A program made the position numbers and the translations under genes. From NCBI RefSeq assembly GCF_000968685.2, contig NZ_LAKD02000018.1, forward strand, positions 1-64,000: a DNA stretch of 64,000 nt, in the 5' to 3' direction. This DNA is from Streptomyces antioxidans. Its GTDB lineage: Bacteria > Actinomycetota > Actinomycetes > Streptomycetales > Streptomycetaceae. Positions 1-9,165 of the stretch are shown piece by piece. The notes beneath the pieces were generated by a model. That model saw nothing but the letters and a program-made list of their open reading frames with translations, searched no databases and was not told where the DNA came from. Within the stretch, counting starts at the first letter, position 1; every line of letters begins with the position of its first letter.

Positions 1-56
1 CCCGGACACCCGGACACCCGGACACCCGGACACCAGAACACCTGGGCACCTGGACA
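1..56. repeat. 8-bp tandem repeat
   Basis: Seven consecutive copies of an 8-base unit, CCCGGACA. The first four are perfect (1-32) and the next three are degenerate (33-56). The array runs up to the ribosome binding site of the following phosphatase gene and may start before the window. No function can be read from it; it may simply be slippage-prone DNA in an untranslated leader. Confidence 0.85.
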
Positions 57-71
57 CCAGGGAGGAGCGTG

Positions 72-1367
72 ATGAAGCGGGAGCCCCACCAGCCGACGGG
101 ACCGTCCGGCGACTCCGCACCGGAGATCGCAGCGGCGCGCCTGCGCCTGCTCGCCGAGGCGAGCCGCGCGCTGGCCTCGGGCCTGGACGCGGAGGAGTCG
201 CTGCGCAGGCTGGCCCGGCTGGTCGTACCGCACCTGGCCGACGCCTGCGCCGTCGACGTGGTCGAAGGTGATGGAGTGCGCCGCCTCACGGTCACCGACC
301 GGGACCCCGAGCGGGCGATGCGCGTGGTGCCCGGAGGGTTCCTGCCGGGGCCGGACGACTCGGCCGCCGCCCTGGCCAAGGTGTTGCGCGGGGCCGGACC
401 CGTGGTGGTCACCGACTTCGGCGCGCCCGATCCGGACGACTCCTTCCTGGCCGCCCAGTGGGGTCTGTACCGCACGCTCGGCGCCGAGACCGCGCTGATC
501 GTGCCCATGCGGGTACGACGGCAGGCACTGGGTGCGCTCACCTTCCTCCGCCGTGCCCCGGCCGCCCCCTTCGACGAGCAGGAGCGGGCCCTCGCCGCCG
601 ACCTGGGACATCGTGCGGGTCTCGCGCTGGACAACGCACGGCTGTACGCGCTGCAGCAGTACACCGCCGAGCAGCTTCAGCTCTCCCTGCTGCCGGACCT
701 GACCGGCCTGGCCCACCTCGACCTCGCCGCCCGCTATGTGGCCGCCCGCGAGCGGGCCGAGGTGGGCGGCGACTGGTACGACGCCTTCCCGCTCCCCGAC
801 GGCTCGGCGATCCTCGCCATCGGGGACGTGGTCGGCCACGACCTGGCGGCCGCCGTCCGCATGGGACAACTGCGCAACATGCTGCGCGCGCTCGCCTACG
901 ACAGCGGTGACGACCCGGCCGGAATCATGAGCCGCCTGGACGCGGTGATGCTGGGCCTGACCAGCATCGAGCTGGTCACAGCGGTCATCGCCCGCATCGA
1001 GACGCCCGCGGAGGGAGCGTGGCGGCTGCACTGGACCAACGCCGGTCACCTCCCGCCCCTGCTCGCCCAGCCGGGCGGCCACACCCTCCTGCTGGAGGAG
1101 GGCCACGCCCCCATCCTGGGGGTCGACCCCGCGCTCCCGCGGACGACCGCGACCATCGCCCTGCCCCACGGCGCCACCCTGCTCCTCTACACCGACGGCC
1201 TCATCGAGCGCCCCGGTGAGGACATCGGCCGTGGCCTGACACGGCTGCGCCAGCACGCGGCCACGCTCGCCCGTGAACCGCTGGACGTCTTCCGCGATGA
1301 ACTGCTCACCCGGCTGAGCGACGACCAGCACGACGACATCGCCGTCCTGGCCCTGCGCGCCCCCTGA
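72..1367 (+). CDS. GAF domain / SpoIIE-type PP2C serine phosphatase
   Basis: This 431-residue soluble protein has a GAF-like sensor in roughly residues 25-200 and a SpoIIE/RsbU-type PP2C phosphatase domain from about residue 225 to the end. The metal-binding signatures are visible: GGDWYDAF near residue 232, IGDVVGHD near 252, YTDGLIERPGE, and the C-terminal DDIAVLAL. Such proteins usually dephosphorylate anti-sigma-factor antagonists in partner-switching stress pathways; no anti-sigma or antagonist gene is adjacent, so the partner is unknown. The ATG at 72 is chosen because GGAGG at 61-65 lies six bases upstream; a GTG at 69 would be too close. Catalytic residues appear intact. Confidence 0.9.
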   Translation: MKREPHQPTGPSGDSAPEIAAARLRLLAEASRALASGLDAEESLRRLARLVVPHLADACAVDVVEGDGVRRLTVTDRDPERAMRVVPGGFLPGPDDSAAALAKVLRGAGPVVVTDFGAPDPDDSFLAAQWGLYRTLGAETALIVPMRVRRQALGALTFLRRAPAAPFDEQERALAADLGHRAGLALDNARLYALQQYTAEQLQLSLLPDLTGLAHLDLAARYVAARERAEVGGDWYDAFPLPDGSAILAIGDVVGHDLAAAVRMGQLRNMLRALAYDSGDDPAGIMSRLDAVMLGLTSIELVTAVIARIETPAEGAWRLHWTNAGHLPPLLAQPGGHTLLLEEGHAPILGVDPALPRTTATIALPHGATLLLYTDGLIERPGEDIGRGLTRLRQHAATLAREPLDVFRDELLTRLSDDQHDDIAVLALRAP

Positions 1368-1471
1368 ACCGGCGGCAGCCCAGGCGATCAGGGCCCGGTG
1401 CGCCACCGCTCCCGGCCACCGCCGCTGGCGTTCCCTCGACGCCCGCCCGGCGCGGGTGCGCCAACGCCCCG

Positions 1472-2155
1472 CTAACGCCTGACCGGTCGGGGCCGTGGGC
1501 GGTGGCGCACCCGGCTGGAGCGCAGATGCGTGGCCATCGCCTCGGCCGCCTTCTCCGGGTTGCGCTGTACGAGGGCGTCCAGGATGTGCTCATGTTCGGC
1601 CACGGTGGCATCGACGGATCCGGGCGCGCTGTTCAGCCGCAGCATGTGCAGATGGGCGTGGAGGCGGTTCACCGCCTCGGCGAGCAGGGGCCGCCCGGTG
1701 GCCTGGGCCAGCACATCGTGGAACTCCTGGTCGAGCGCGGCGAATCGGCGATAGTCCGCGTACTTCTCGCCCAGGTCGGGCTGGCGGCTCATCTCCTCGA
1801 CGACGGACCGCAGCTGACGCAGTTCGTCGTCGCCCGCGTTCTCCGCGGCCAGTGAGGCGGCCCGGGGCTCGAGCAGCAGCCGCATTTCGAACAGGTCGAG
1901 CAGGGCGTCGGGGTCGAGCAGATTGGTGGCGCGGTAGCCGGCGTTGGGCCGCTTGACCACGAGCCGTTCGGACTCGAGCCGGGCCAGCGCCTCGCGCACC
2001 GGGGTCGCCGACACATCGAGCTGACGGGCCAGCCCCTCGATGCTCACGCGGGCGCCAGGTGCGATCTCATGGTCCATGATCATCGCCTTGACGCTCTCGT
2101 ATGCGCGATCGGTCAGCGCATCCTGCCGAGTCCCATCAGTCATGGCGTAAATCAT
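1472..2155 (-). CDS. GntR family (FadR/FCD subfamily) transcriptional regulator
   Basis: A 227-residue regulator with an N-terminal winged helix (VSIEGLARQLDVSATPVREA, about residues 37-56) and an all-helical C-terminal FCD ligand domain containing the metal-ligand type pattern ...FHDVL... and ...EHEHILDAL.... FCD regulators usually sense carboxylic acids and control neighbouring catabolic or transport genes. The start at 2155 (MIYAMTDG) has an AGGGA ribosome site six bases upstream; ATG 2143 has none. It is divergent from the reductase/MHS permease pair, and the twin TTTCCTATAG motif between them is its likely operator. Confidence 0.9.
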   Translation of the reverse strand: MIYAMTDGTRQDALTDRAYESVKAMIMDHEIAPGARVSIEGLARQLDVSATPVREALARLESERLVVKRPNAGYRATNLLDPDALLDLFEMRLLLEPRAASLAAENAGDDELRQLRSVVEEMSRQPDLGEKYADYRRFAALDQEFHDVLAQATGRPLLAEAVNRLHAHLHMLRLNSAPGSVDATVAEHEHILDALVQRNPEKAAEAMATHLRSSRVRHRPRPRPVRR

Positions 2156-2229
2156 AGAGAATCCCTGCTCATACGGGGTCCGCACACCGTTCTTCGGCCG
2201 ACCGCGCAGTGGCTCTTGCCACACTCGTT

Positions 2230-2273
2230 TTCCTATAGCATTCTGTCGGCCAACTCCATTTCCTATAGGAAAG
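2230..2273. promoter_or_regulatory. twin palindromic operator, probable GntR site
   Basis: TTTCCTATAGGAAA at 2260-2273 is a perfect 14-bp palindrome. Its left part, TTTCCTATAG, recurs at 2230-2239, exactly 30 bp upstream, about three helical turns. The pair lies between the divergent GntR gene and the 2286 gene, and the perfect copy ends 12 bases before the 2286 start. This suggests that binding there would repress the reductase/permease transcript. Assignment to the adjacent GntR protein is inference. Confidence 0.65.
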
Positions 2274-2285
2274 CGAGGTGGGGGG

Positions 2286-3200
2286 ATGCTGGGCACCCCG
2301 GGGCGCGACCCCGTCGCCGTGGTCGGCCCGGGAGCCGTCGGCCTCGCGTTCGCGGCCCGGCTGGCCGGGCAGGGGCACCCGGTGACGCTGTGCGGACGGT
2401 CCGGCACGGCGCCGGTGTCCACGGTGACGTCGAGCGACGGGCACGGGACCCGGACCGTCGAGGTGGCGTGGCGCGGCGAACCGGCCCGCGCCCACCCCTT
2501 CCGCTGGGTGGTGGTGGCGACCAAGCTGCACCAGGGGGACGCGGCACGCGCCTGGCTCGAGCGGCTGGCCGACGGCGACACCCTGGTCGTCGTCGCGCAG
2601 AACGGCATCGGGCACCGGGAGCTGGTGGCGCCCCACGCCACCCACCGCCACGTGGTGCCGACCCTGGTCCACTTCAACGCCGAACGGCACGGCAGGGACC
2701 GGGTGGAGATCCGGCAGGACGGTCCGGGCCTGGTCATCGGCGATGACGCGGCGGGGCGCCGCGCCCGCCCACTGCTCGAGCGGACCGGGCTCGGTGTGCA
2801 CACCGTCGCCGACTTCACCACCGCGGCCTGGCGCAAGCTCATGGTCAACGCCGTAGCCAACCCCCTCACGGCGCTCACCTGCCGCCGCGTCGAGGTCTTC
2901 GGTGACCCGTCCGTTCGCGATCTGGCGGCCACGATGCTCGCCGAAGTGGCGGCGGTGGGCCGGGCCGAGGGCGCCCGGCTGCCGCCCGAGGCCGTCGACG
3001 ACGTCCTCGCGTGGCTCGACGCCCGCCCGGCCGGGGCCGGTTCGTCCATGCTCGCCGACCGCCTTGCCGGACGCCGCCTGGAGTACGACGGGCTGCTCGG
3101 GGCCGTCGTCCGCGGGGCCCGCGGCCACGCGCTCGCCGCACCGGTGTGTACGGCGGTGCTGGCGCTCATCGCCGCCCTCGACGCCCGGCCCGTCGCCTGA
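2286..3200 (+). CDS. ketopantoate reductase family (ApbA/PanE) oxidoreductase
   Basis: A 304-residue protein of the 6-phosphogluconate-dehydrogenase-like ApbA/PanE fold. The Rossmann motif VVGPGAVGLAFAARLAG is close to the N-terminus (about residues 10-26), and the C-terminal helical domain holds the catalytic lysine region TTAAWRKLMVNAVANPLTAL. The family reduces 2-oxo acids such as ketopantoate with NADPH. Because it sits in a two-gene unit with an MHS permease and beside a GntR/FCD regulator, it may be a catabolic hydroxy-/oxo-acid dehydrogenase rather than the pantothenate enzyme; the sequence does not decide this. The ATG at 2286 follows a purine-rich GAGGTGGGGGG stretch. Confidence 0.85.
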   Translation: MLGTPGRDPVAVVGPGAVGLAFAARLAGQGHPVTLCGRSGTAPVSTVTSSDGHGTRTVEVAWRGEPARAHPFRWVVVATKLHQGDAARAWLERLADGDTLVVVAQNGIGHRELVAPHATHRHVVPTLVHFNAERHGRDRVEIRQDGPGLVIGDDAAGRRARPLLERTGLGVHTVADFTTAAWRKLMVNAVANPLTALTCRRVEVFGDPSVRDLAATMLAEVAAVGRAEGARLPPEAVDDVLAWLDARPAGAGSSMLADRLAGRRLEYDGLLGAVVRGARGHALAAPVCTAVLALIAALDARPVA

Positions 3201-3240
3201 GCCACCGCACGCCGCCCCATCCCGCGACAGGAGGACGACG

Positions 3241-4599
3241 ATGTCCACCCTCACCACGGCGAAGCCCACCCACACCGCCGCCGCGCACCGCCGCAGGGTC
3301 CTGCTGGCCTCCCTCGTCGGCTCCGCCCTCGAGTGGTACGACTTCTACCTCTACGGCACGGCCGCGGCCCTCGTCTTCAACAAGGTCATCTTCCCGTCGT
3401 TCGACCCCACGGCCTCCCTGCTCGCCTCCTTCGGCACCCTCGCCATCGGCTACTTCGTCCGGCCGCTCGGCGGTGTCCTCTTCGGCCGCCTCGGCGACCT
3501 GTTCGGCCGCAAACGCGTCCTGGTCATCACCCTGTTGGTGATGGGCGCCTCCACCGTCGGCATGGCACTCGTCCCGACGTACGGACAAGTGGGCGTCCTC
3601 GCCCCCGTACTGCTGGTCGTCCTGCGCGCCGTCCAGGGGCTCGGGGCCGGAGCCGAATACGGCGGGGCGGCCATCCTGGCGGCCGAGTTCTCCCAGCCGC
3701 GACGGCGCGGACTGTTCGGCGCGGCACCCAGCGTCGGTGTCTACATCGGCATCCTCCTCGCCTCCGGCGCCTTCGCGCTGGTGACCCAGCTGCCGGAAGA
3801 CCAGTTCCTGGCCTGGGGCTGGCGCGTCCCGTTCGCGGCCAGCGTGCTGGTCATCGCCGTGGCCCTGGTCATCCGCCTGCGGCTGGCCGAGAGCCCGGCG
3901 TTCGAGGCCGCCCAGGAACGCTCGAAGACCGCCGAGATCTCCCCCGTGCGCGAGGTCGTGCGCACCGAATGGAAGGCCGGTCTGGTCGTCTTCGGCCTGC
4001 AGACCGCGCAGAACGTCGTCGCCTACCTGAATCTGACGTTCCTGGCCGCCTACCTCACCGACACCCTGGAACTCTCCAGCTCGACGGGGCCGGTCGCGGT
4101 CACCGTCGGCACCGCCGTGACGGCCGTCGCCCTGCCGCTGTTCGCTCATCTCACCGACCGCGTCGGCCGCAAGCCGGTGGCCCTGGCCGGCATCGTCTTC
4201 TCCGCGGCCTTCGTCTTCCCCTACTTCTGGGTCATCGACCACGCCCACACCCCGCTCACCGTCACCCTGGCCGTCGCGGTGAGCATGGGCATCGGCGTGG
4301 GCTGCATGTTCGCCCCGCAAGCCGCCTACTACAGCGAGCTGTTCACCGCACGGTCCCGCTTCACCGGACTCGCCCTGTACCGGGAGGCCGCGGGCGCCGT
4401 CACCGGCGGACTGACCCCGCTCATCGCCGTCGCCCTCGTCGCCGCGACGGAAGGCCGCTCCTGGGGCGTCGCGCTGTTCGTCATCGCCTCCTGCGCCATC
4501 GGCGGCCTCGCGGTGGGCCTCGGCCCCGAGACCCGGGGCCGCGACCTCGCCGCCACGAGCGTCGACACCCTCCGGGACTCGACCGGAACCTACCGCTGA
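3241..4599 (+). CDS. MFS permease, metabolite:H+ symporter (MHS) family
   Basis: A 452-residue, 12-helix inner-membrane transporter. The MHS signature SALEWYDFYLYG lies in the first helix, and the loop 2-3 motif RLGDLFGRK is intact, as is the central repeat RLAESPAF. The family imports carboxylates and osmolytes (shikimate, 2-oxoglutarate, citrate, proline/betaine) with protons. It starts 40 bases after the reductase gene, with AGGAGG directly before the ATG, so the two are almost certainly co-transcribed and probably handle one organic acid. The substrate cannot be named from the sequence. Confidence 0.9.
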   Translation: MSTLTTAKPTHTAAAHRRRVLLASLVGSALEWYDFYLYGTAAALVFNKVIFPSFDPTASLLASFGTLAIGYFVRPLGGVLFGRLGDLFGRKRVLVITLLVMGASTVGMALVPTYGQVGVLAPVLLVVLRAVQGLGAGAEYGGAAILAAEFSQPRRRGLFGAAPSVGVYIGILLASGAFALVTQLPEDQFLAWGWRVPFAASVLVIAVALVIRLRLAESPAFEAAQERSKTAEISPVREVVRTEWKAGLVVFGLQTAQNVVAYLNLTFLAAYLTDTLELSSSTGPVAVTVGTAVTAVALPLFAHLTDRVGRKPVALAGIVFSAAFVFPYFWVIDHAHTPLTVTLAVAVSMGIGVGCMFAPQAAYYSELFTARSRFTGLALYREAAGAVTGGLTPLIAVALVAATEGRSWGVALFVIASCAIGGLAVGLGPETRGRDLAATSVDTLRDSTGTYR

Positions 4600-4675
4600 C
4601 CCCCTGCCGCCGTCTTCGGGCCGCACCCGGCGAGGAGGACGTGGTCGGGCGCCCCGGCCGGTGGGGCCCCGCCGC

Positions 4676-6481
4676 TCAGGAGGGCCACCACGGCGGTCGG
4701 CGGAAGGTCGCCTCCGCGTACGGGGCGGGGTGCACGATCCGTTGCCGGTTGTCCTGCACCTGGAAGACCAGATGGGCCATGGCGATCGACGGGTCGGGGG
4801 TGCCGAGCGGATAGGACAGCGCGGACTGGCCGGCCTGGCCGAAGCTGTAGGCGCCGTTCACACCGCGGTGCACGCCCTCGCGCAGCGCCTCCCCGGCCGA
4901 GGCGAAGTCGCGCGGTGTGCCTGCGGCGGCCCAGGCGCGGGCGAGCAGCCGGATCCGGTCATAGGCGATGCCCGCGTGGGAGCGGCCGGGGCTGACCGCC
5001 CAGGCGCTGCGGTAGCGCTCGATGAAGCGGCGGGCGACCTGGTCGGAGTACGTACCCGTGGTGGTCGCCCAGAGCAGCCCCTCGGCCCCGGGCCCCATCT
5101 CGACCCGGAACCGCGGGATGGAGGGTGCGTAGAGGGCGTAGAGGACGGTGGGGGAGGGGTCGGCGAGGAACGCCCGGAGGAACGGGATCGTCTCGGCCAC
5201 GAAGTAGCTGCCGATCATGACGGCGGCCGGGGCCAGCGAGGCGATCCGGCGGCCCTGCCCGGCCCAGGCCTCCTGGCCGTCGACGTCATCGGCCACGTAG
5301 TCAAGGTGCCAGCCGTGCCGCTCCGCGAGCTCGGCGGCGGCGGCGATGCCGAGGTCGCCGAGCTTCCACCGGCCGCGCACGATGGCCAGCGAACGGGATC
5401 TGGCCGGTATCCGCCCGCTGTCCCGCAGGGCGGTCAGGGCGTGCACGAAGCCGGGGCCGTAGTGGGTGTCGCTGGGACACATCTGGAAGACGTTGCCGTA
5501 GCGCGCCGGGTTGTCCTCGACCAGCCGCACCATCGAGTCCAGGGTCGCCGCGTGGAGGTACGGCGCGCCGTGGTCGGCGGCGATCTCGTGCGCCACCTCC
5601 TGGTCGCCCAGGTAGCCGGAGACCATGGCGTCGACGTCCTGGCTCACCAGCTCGCGGAAGGCGGCGGCGACGGAATCGGCGTCCTTGATGTCGAGGTCGA
5701 CGTTGACCAGCCCGACCGGCCGCCCGCCGATGCCGCCGCTCTGGTTGATCTCGTCGATGGCGAGCTGGCTGGCGCGGAGCATCTCCTTGCCGTCCTCGGC
5801 GATCTCCCCCGTGACCGGGAACGCCGACCCGACCAGGATGGGACGGTGCACGGACCGCCGGTTGCTGCGTGGCGCCGGGGGGTGCGCGGCACGGGACGGC
5901 AGCGGGTGGCCGGGGTGCTCCGCCTCCGCTTCCGGCGGACCGGGCTCGCTGACCATCCCGATGAGCAGTCGCTCGAAGCCCCGGGCCCCGCCCGGGACGG
6001 GGAGCACCAGCAGGCTCTCCTCAAGGGCGAGCGAGGCCGCGCCGGCCCGGGACCGCACGCCGAGCTTGGTGAGGATCCGCTCGACGTGGGTGCTCACCGT
6101 GCGGGGGCTGGTCCACAGGCGGGTGGCCATCTCGGCGTTGCTGAGGCCGCCGACGAGGAGGGTGATCACATCGAGTTCGCGCGGGGTGAGGCCGTACGGG
6201 ACCGGCGGGTCGACGATCCAGGACAGCGACGTACGGGCGGTGTGCCCGGTGCTGCGCACCGTGGCGAAGACCGGCCGGCCGTCGTCGTCGCGCCAGAAGA
6301 AGGACAGCTCCACCGGACCGGCGATCCGTCCCGCCCGGCGGGCGATCTCCGCGAGACCGGCGAAGCGGTCGGCGGGCAGGGGGCCGCGCCCGCCACGGCC
6401 CCCGTACGGCTCGCCGTCGGGTTCGAGTACGGTCTCGTGGATGTAGGCGGGGTGTGACGAAGCGTCCGCTGCGCAGCACAC
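4676..6481 (-). CDS. LuxR-type HTH fused to a periplasmic-binding-protein-like (LivJ/FmdD) ligand domain
   Basis: A 601-residue protein joining two folds not usually in one chain. Residues 98-150 are a LuxR/GerE helix-turn-helix (LTPRELDVITLLVGGLSNAE followed by a canonical recognition helix with SPRTVSTHVERIL). From about residue 210 to the end there is a type 1 periplasmic binding domain of the branched-chain amino acid/amide kind (ILVGSAFPVTGEIAEDGKEM...). There is no signal peptide, so this is probably a cytoplasmic ligand-responsive regulator rather than a transport receptor. The GTG start at 6481 has GAAGGAG five bases upstream; upstream in-frame codons are low-complexity PRAAPGLPRAA. 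It lies downstream of, and co-directional with, the CUT2 importer genes and may regulate them. Confidence 0.85.
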   Translation of the reverse strand: MCCAADASSHPAYIHETVLEPDGEPYGGRGGRGPLPADRFAGLAEIARRAGRIAGPVELSFFWRDDDGRPVFATVRSTGHTARTSLSWIVDPPVPYGLTPRELDVITLLVGGLSNAEMATRLWTSPRTVSTHVERILTKLGVRSRAGAASLALEESLLVLPVPGGARGFERLLIGMVSEPGPPEAEAEHPGHPLPSRAAHPPAPRSNRRSVHRPILVGSAFPVTGEIAEDGKEMLRASQLAIDEINQSGGIGGRPVGLVNVDLDIKDADSVAAAFRELVSQDVDAMVSGYLGDQEVAHEIAADHGAPYLHAATLDSMVRLVEDNPARYGNVFQMCPSDTHYGPGFVHALTALRDSGRIPARSRSLAIVRGRWKLGDLGIAAAAELAERHGWHLDYVADDVDGQEAWAGQGRRIASLAPAAVMIGSYFVAETIPFLRAFLADPSPTVLYALYAPSIPRFRVEMGPGAEGLLWATTTGTYSDQVARRFIERYRSAWAVSPGRSHAGIAYDRIRLLARAWAAAGTPRDFASAGEALREGVHRGVNGAYSFGQAGQSALSYPLGTPDPSIAMAHLVFQVQDNRQRIVHPAPYAEATFRRPPWWPS

Positions 6482-6621
6482 GGGAACTCCTTCGCAGGAA
6501 GTCCTTGCGGCCCGAGGGAGCCCGGGGGCGGCCCGAGGGAGCCCGGGGAAGCAGGGTAGCCCTCCTCGTCGGGCCGGTGGCCTGCCGAAACCCAATCTTC
6601 ACCGGGGTGTGACGCATGATG

Positions 6622-7620
6622 TCAGGCCCGCCGGTGGCGCGACCAGGCGTCGAAGGCCACGGCGATCAGGACGATCGTGCCCTTGGCGATCAGCTGCCAG
6701 TTCTGCGACAGGTTGAGGCTGTAGAAGAGGTTGGTCAGGGTGGCGAAGATCAGCAGGCCCACCGCAGAGCGCCAGATGGCGCCCTCGCCGCCCCGCAGCG
6801 AGGTGCCCCCCACGATGACGATGGCGATCGCGTCCAGGGCGAGGTTGGCGCCCACGTCGGCTTGTCCGACGCCGAGCCGGGAGGCGTCGATGCTGCCGGC
6901 GAGCGCGGCGAGCAGTCCGGTCATCACGTAGACGCTCGCGGTCAGCCTCGCCACCCGCAGCCCGGAGAGCCAGCCGGCCTCGGAGTTGCCGCCGACGGCG
7001 TAGACGTTGCGGCCGTAGCGGGTCATCGCGAGCAGCACCGCACCGGCGGAGAAGGTGACCAGGAGGATCAGGATGGGGGTGGGTATCCCGGCGAGACTGG
7101 ACCGGGCGAGGATCTTGAAGTGGGGGTCGGAGACGATGAAGGGTGCCGAGTCGGAGTAGAGCAGGGCGATCCCGGAGATGACGGAGGCGCTGCCCAGGGT
7201 CGCCACGAACGGGTTGATGCGCAGCCTGGCCACCAGCAGCCCGTTGACGATGCCGCAGGCCGCGCCCGCGCCCAGCGCCGCCAGCACGCCCAGGCTCGGC
7301 GAGCCGGTGGACAGCGTGACCCCGGCCGAGACGGTCGCGCTGAGGGCGTAGGTCGCCCCGACGGACAGGTCGAAGCCGCCGGAGATGATGACGAAGGTCA
7401 TGCCGAGGGCCACGATGCCCACCGCGGTGTTCTGCAGCAGCAGATCGCGCAGGTTGTCCGGGGACAGGAAGCCCGGGTGGAGCGCCGTCGCGAGGACGAT
7501 CAGCGCGATGAGCACGCCGATCATCGCGAACCTCGACACCAGGTGGCGGTGGCCGCTCCGTTCCGGGGCCGCGGGGGCGGCGGGGTCGAAGGACGGGGCG
7601 AGGTCAGCGGGCTGGTTCAT
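6622..7620 (-). CDS. ABC sugar-type (CUT2) permease, RbsC family
   Basis: A 332-residue membrane protein with about eight to ten hydrophobic segments and the RbsC-family core (GMTFVIISGGFDLSVGATYA near residue 75; GGTSLRGGEG near residue 270). It forms the transmembrane channel of a ribose/nucleoside-type ABC importer. The ATG at 7620 is preceded by AGGAG and overlaps the end of the ATPase gene by 17 bases, indicating translational coupling. Together with the ATPase and the lipoprotein it makes a full importer. Confidence 0.93.
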   Translation of the reverse strand: MNQPADLAPSFDPAAPAAPERSGHRHLVSRFAMIGVLIALIVLATALHPGFLSPDNLRDLLLQNTAVGIVALGMTFVIISGGFDLSVGATYALSATVSAGVTLSTGSPSLGVLAALGAGAACGIVNGLLVARLRINPFVATLGSASVISGIALLYSDSAPFIVSDPHFKILARSSLAGIPTPILILLVTFSAGAVLLAMTRYGRNVYAVGGNSEAGWLSGLRVARLTASVYVMTGLLAALAGSIDASRLGVGQADVGANLALDAIAIVIVGGTSLRGGEGAIWRSAVGLLIFATLTNLFYSLNLSQNWQLIAKGTIVLIAVAFDAWSRHRRA

Positions 7621-9133
7621 TGCGCGCTCCTGAGGTGAAGCCGTGACGCACGACGGTGTCGACGTCGAATTCGGGATCGTCGGACGGGATCTCGCGGACC
7701 ACCCGGCCATGGGCGAAGACCAGGAGCCGGTTCGCGATCGCCAGGACCTCCTCCAGCTCGGAGGAGGTCACGATGACCGCGGCGCCCTCGGCGGCGAGGC
7801 GCACCAGCGAGGCGAGCACCTCCGCCTTGGCGCCGATGTCGATGCCGCGGGTCGGCTCGTCGATGAGGAAGACGTCGGGCCGGTGCCCGGCCCACTTGGC
7901 GAGCAGCACCTTCTGCTGGTTGCCGCCGGACAGCTGGCGTACGGGGGCGCCGAGCCTGGCGGCGTCGAACGCGAAGAACGCGCCGGTGGTGGCGGCCTCG
8001 GCCCGCTCCGCCCGCCGGTCGAGCAGCGGCGACCTGCTCCGCCTGCGGCCCAGCCAGTGGTTGCCCGCGCCGTCCATGCCCGGCACCAGCGCCTGCTTGC
8101 GGGACTCCGGCACCATCACGATGCCCGCGTCGACGGCCGCCCGGATGGTGCGGGGCCAGCGGTGGGGCCGCCCGTGCAGCCGCAGCTTCCCCGTGGCGGC
8201 CGGTTCCGCTCCGGCCAGCGAGCGCAGGAACGTGGTCCGGCCCGATCCGACGAGACCCCACAGCCCGACGATCTCACCCGCGCGCACCGTGACCGAGATG
8301 TCCTCGAGGACGCCCGGCAGCGCGACGTCCCGGGCGGCGAGCACTTCGTCGCCCGGGGAGTGGGTGCCGCGTTCCGCGAGCTTGCCCACGGTGCGCCCGA
8401 CCATGTGCTCGATGAGGGCGGGGCGGGTCCACTCGGCGCGCGGGGCGCTGCGCACCACGTGTCCGTCGCGCAGCACGGTGATGCTGTCGCTGAGGTCGAG
8501 CACCTCGTCGAGGTTGTGGCTGACGAACACGATCGTGGTGCCGCGTGCGGTGAGCGTGCGCAGCACCCGGTACAGCGTCTCGCGCTCGTGCTCCGCCAGC
8601 GCGGCGGTGGGTTCGTCCAGGACGAGGATCCGGGCGTCGCTGTGCACGCCGCGCATGATTTCGAGCATCTGCTGCTGGGAGACCGACAGCGCCCGTGCGG
8701 GCGTGCCGGGCGGGATGTGGACGTCGAGGTCGGCCGACAGCTCGTGGTAGCGGGCCCGCATGGCGCGCCGGTCCAGCAGCCCGCGCCGGGTGCTGACCTG
8801 CCCGAGGAAGACGTTGGCCTCGGCGGACAGCGCGGGCACCATCATCAGCTCCTGGTAGATGGCGACCAGACCGTGCGCCCGGCTCTCCCGCGGGCTGCCG
8901 CCGTGCAGCCGGTGCCCGAACACCTCCACCGTGCCGCCGTCCGCGGCGAGCCGTCCGCTGAGCAGGCCGAGCAGGGTCGACTTGCCGGCGCCGTTCTCGC
9001 CGACGAGTGCGTGCACCTCGCCGGTGCGGACCTGGAGGTCCGCACCGTGCACCGCCACCGCGCCGCTGAAGACCTTGCGGGCGGCGCGGGCGACGATCGC
9101 GCGTTCGGACGTGGGGGTCGACGTGGGGTTCAT
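7604..9133 (-). CDS. ABC sugar-type (CUT2) ATP-binding protein, RbsA/MglA family
   Basis: A 509-residue protein with two nucleotide-binding domains in tandem, as is standard for CUT2 importers. Domain 1 has Walker A GENGAGKST, a divergent signature LSVSQQQM and Walker B ILVLDEPT. Domain 2 has the degenerate Walker A GLVGSGRTT, signature LSGGNQQK and Walker B VFLIDEPTRGID. This asymmetry is usual in the family. It is cytoplasmic and drives the permease encoded immediately downstream. The start codon at 9133 lies 32 bases after the substrate-binding protein stop. Confidence 0.95.
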   Translation of the reverse strand: MNPTSTPTSERAIVARAARKVFSGAVAVHGADLQVRTGEVHALVGENGAGKSTLLGLLSGRLAADGGTVEVFGHRLHGGSPRESRAHGLVAIYQELMMVPALSAEANVFLGQVSTRRGLLDRRAMRARYHELSADLDVHIPPGTPARALSVSQQQMLEIMRGVHSDARILVLDEPTAALAEHERETLYRVLRTLTARGTTIVFVSHNLDEVLDLSDSITVLRDGHVVRSAPRAEWTRPALIEHMVGRTVGKLAERGTHSPGDEVLAARDVALPGVLEDISVTVRAGEIVGLWGLVGSGRTTFLRSLAGAEPAATGKLRLHGRPHRWPRTIRAAVDAGIVMVPESRKQALVPGMDGAGNHWLGRRRSRSPLLDRRAERAEAATTGAFFAFDAARLGAPVRQLSGGNQQKVLLAKWAGHRPDVFLIDEPTRGIDIGAKAEVLASLVRLAAEGAAVIVTSSELEEVLAIANRLLVFAHGRVVREIPSDDPEFDVDTVVRHGFTSGARNEPAR

Positions 9134-9165
9134 GGCCGCCTCCGTGCGGTGTCGTGGTGGGCGGG

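Noticed and set aside
1..56. CRISPR array at the window start
   Set aside because: The repeats are 8 bp, contiguous and have no spacers.
2156..3220. Very long minus-strand extension upstream of the GntR gene
   Set aside because: The frame is open only because of high GC; it is antisense to the clearly real reductase gene, and a good start with a ribosome site exists at 2155.
3166..4626. 486-codon minus-strand frame opposite the MHS permease
   Set aside because: Composition is Gly/Asp/Glu/Arg-rich and it mirrors the permease codons; no ribosome site or domain.
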